Below are positions 62,983-64,000 of a stretch of DNA of 64,000 nucleotides, piece by piece. The notes beneath the pieces are model-generated. The model was not told where the DNA came from, searched no databases, and saw only the letters and a program-made list of their open reading frames with translations. Each line of letters opens with the position of its first letter. Positions within the stretch are counted from its first letter, which is position 1. The position numbers were made by a program, and so were the translations under genes. The stretch is from Pseudaestuariivita rosea (GTDB lineage Bacteria; Pseudomonadota; Alphaproteobacteria; Rhodobacterales; Rhodobacteraceae): the NCBI RefSeq assembly GCF_017592335.1, contig NZ_JACNMP010000002.1, positions 81,973 through 145,972 of the forward strand, written 5' to 3'.

Positions 62983-63022
62983 AAAAAGGCCTGCCGCATT
63001 GATTTGCGGCAGGCCCCTTTTT
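62983..63022. terminator. Bidirectional intrinsic terminator
   Basis: GGCCTGCCGCA (62988-62998) pairs perfectly with TGCGGCAGGCC (63005-63015) around TTGATT, flanked by AAAAA on the left and TTTTT on the right. It ends both the iorAB-like operon and the convergent dctP gene. Confidence 0.92.
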
Positions 63023-63038
63023 CACTTCTTAAGCAATA

Positions 63039-64000
63039 CTATTTTTGCTTTGCATTTCTTGCAGCATCGATCAGATCTTGACCGATAACACCTGAAAACT
63101 GGTCATAAAGCGGAGCGAAGGCATCGCGCCAGGCTTGTTTTTCTTCGTCCGTCAAGCGAACAACCATCACTTCTTCATCAAGAATATCCTGACGACGCAG
63201 TTGGTTTGTTTCGAACGCAAATCGATTGTATTCATGCGTTGTCAGCTCAAACAATCCGATGAACTCTTCCCGATCAGTCGGGTTCAGGCTGTCCAGAAAC
63301 GCTTGTGGCATAACCACGAGATATCCCAGATAGCTGTGGTTGGATTCAGTTACACCACTTTGAACAGTATGGAAGTCCTTCGTATAGATATTCGACCAGG
63401 TATTCTGTTGCCCCTGAACCTCGCCACTAGCCAGCGCATCGTATACCTTTGAAAAGGCAAGTCTTTTCGGATCAGCACCTAAAAGCCTAAACTGTGCTTC
63501 TAGAATATCCGAAGGCTGAACCCTAAACGTCAGACCTGCCACATCAGCAGGTTTGCGCAACGGTCGTGTCGCTGAAATCTGACGCATACCGTTGGTCCAG
63601 AAGCCCATTCCGACAAACCCTGCTGGCCGCACTTCGTTTTTCAAAGACTTGGCTGCATCTGTGGCCAGAAAATCCATTGCGTGGATTGGATCATCGAACA
63701 GAAACGGCAAGTCGAACATCTGCAGCTTTTGTGTGTATGCCGAGAATCTTGACAATGACGGGGCCGCCATTTGGACTTTGCCGTCCAGCATGGCCTGGAA
63801 TACGTCAATATCGTTATAGAGCTCTGAGTTTCCGTAAACCTCCATACACATGCGACCATTCATCTGGGAATTGACGCGGTCGGCCAATGCAAGGGCTGTT
63901 TCACCTTTGGGGTGACCCTGGAGCGCCGTCACAATACTCATAACGACTTTGGTCTCACCTGCATCACAGTTCGCATTGGCTTGTGTCGCAAGCGGAAGGG
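63039..64000 (-). CDS. TRAP transporter substrate-binding protein DctP (partial)
   Basis: Periplasmic solute receptor of a tripartite ATP-independent transporter; the 5' end lies outside the window. 319 residues are visible. The frame stays open beyond the apparent ATG at 63941 to the window edge, adding a signal-peptide end (LPLATQANA) and a mature start CDAGETKVV, so 63941 is internal. DctP-family features include FDLPFLFDD, the ligand-arginine region (GLTFRVQPSDI) and GEVQGQQNTWSNIY. The DctQ/DctM genes should lie beyond the edge or elsewhere. Typical substrates are C4-dicarboxylates, sugar acids or ectoines; none is assigned here. Confidence 0.88.
   Translation of the reverse strand, partial: LPLATQANANCDAGETKVVMSIVTALQGHPKGETALALADRVNSQMNGRMCMEVYGNSELYNDIDVFQAMLDGKVQMAAPSLSRFSAYTQKLQMFDLPFLFDDPIHAMDFLATDAAKSLKNEVRPAGFVGMGFWTNGMRQISATRPLRKPADVAGLTFRVQPSDILEAQFRLLGADPKRLAFSKVYDALASGEVQGQQNTWSNIYTKDFHTVQSGVTESNHSYLGYLVVMPQAFLDSLNPTDREEFIGLFELTTHEYNRFAFETNQLRRQDILDEEVMVVRLTDEEKQAWRDAFAPLYDQFSGVIGQDLIDAARNAKQK

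Noticed and set aside
63039..63941. ATG at 63941 as the true start of dctP
   Set aside because: The frame stays open to the window edge and encodes the end of a signal peptide followed by a DctP-like mature N-terminus, so the gene is truncated by the window.

Overview
The window looks like chromosomal DNA from a marine alphaproteobacterium of the Rhodobacteraceae (Roseobacter group). Support: GC-rich coding with tightly overlapping ATGA/TGATG gene junctions; the irr | fabA-fabB-fabI arrangement; an alphaproteobacterial LexA box (GAAC-N7-GAAC) before uvrA; tatA-tatB-tatC followed by a DUF815 ATPase; and a TRAP-type DctP binding protein at the right edge. I see no rRNA, tRNA, CRISPR array, complete insertion sequence or prophage. 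No genus is assigned.

Layout. 0-3 kb: uvrA (reverse) with an SOS box. 3.1-10.8 kb: an accessory block of two convergent operons. The first is forward: ketoacyl synthase III-like, NAD-dependent epimerase, MBL-fold hydrolase, adenylate-forming enzyme, ATP-grasp ligase. The second is reverse: ArsR regulator, GNAT-like acyltransferase, Rieske oxygenase. Together they look like an uncharacterised small-molecule pathway. 11-16 kb: lepA and a large chemoreceptor. 16-19 kb: fghA-yaiI-HAD-ornithine cyclodeaminase-like operon. 19-24.7 kb: gph, then glmU-glmS (UDP-GlcNAc supply) and three small accessory genes. 24.7-31.2 kb: a glycosyltransferase/FkbM-like fusion, a four-gene catabolic or housekeeping operon (HAD, hydrolase, threonine dehydratase, EEP phosphatase) and a site-2-protease-like gene. 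31.3-32 kb: soxR and a divergent SoxR-box promoter that reads into a 49-codon DUF1127-like gene. 32-35.5 kb: fabI-fabB-fabA and irr.

35.6-42.6 kb: a compact surface-polysaccharide locus (sulfotransferase-like, metallophosphoesterase, ExoY-, ExoF-, Wzx- and ExoV-like, secreted hypothetical) with a structured 5' leader. 42.7-46.4 kb: DUF815-tatC-tatB-tatA and an orphan ABC ATPase. 46.4-50.4 kb: arsM, pdxJ, smpB, a LysR regulator and a divergent 53-aa gene with a strong terminator. 50.4-56 kb: dapA, lytic transglycosylase, DMT exporter, and the two MnmC activities encoded as separate divergent genes. 56-58 kb: agmatine-deiminase-type enzyme, an unusually palindrome-rich 360-bp gap and an FMN reductase. 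58-63 kb: ThDP enzyme, lipoprotein and a two-subunit molybdenum hydroxylase (iorAB-like). 63-64 kb: a DctP gene running off the edge.

At the sequence level, a family of long intergenic palindromes (two near-identical copies and one decayed half) sits at gene ends. Several promoters carry clear inverted repeats: SoxR, ArsR, the fghA operon and the polysaccharide operon. Functional calls rest on motifs read by eye; no database search was run.
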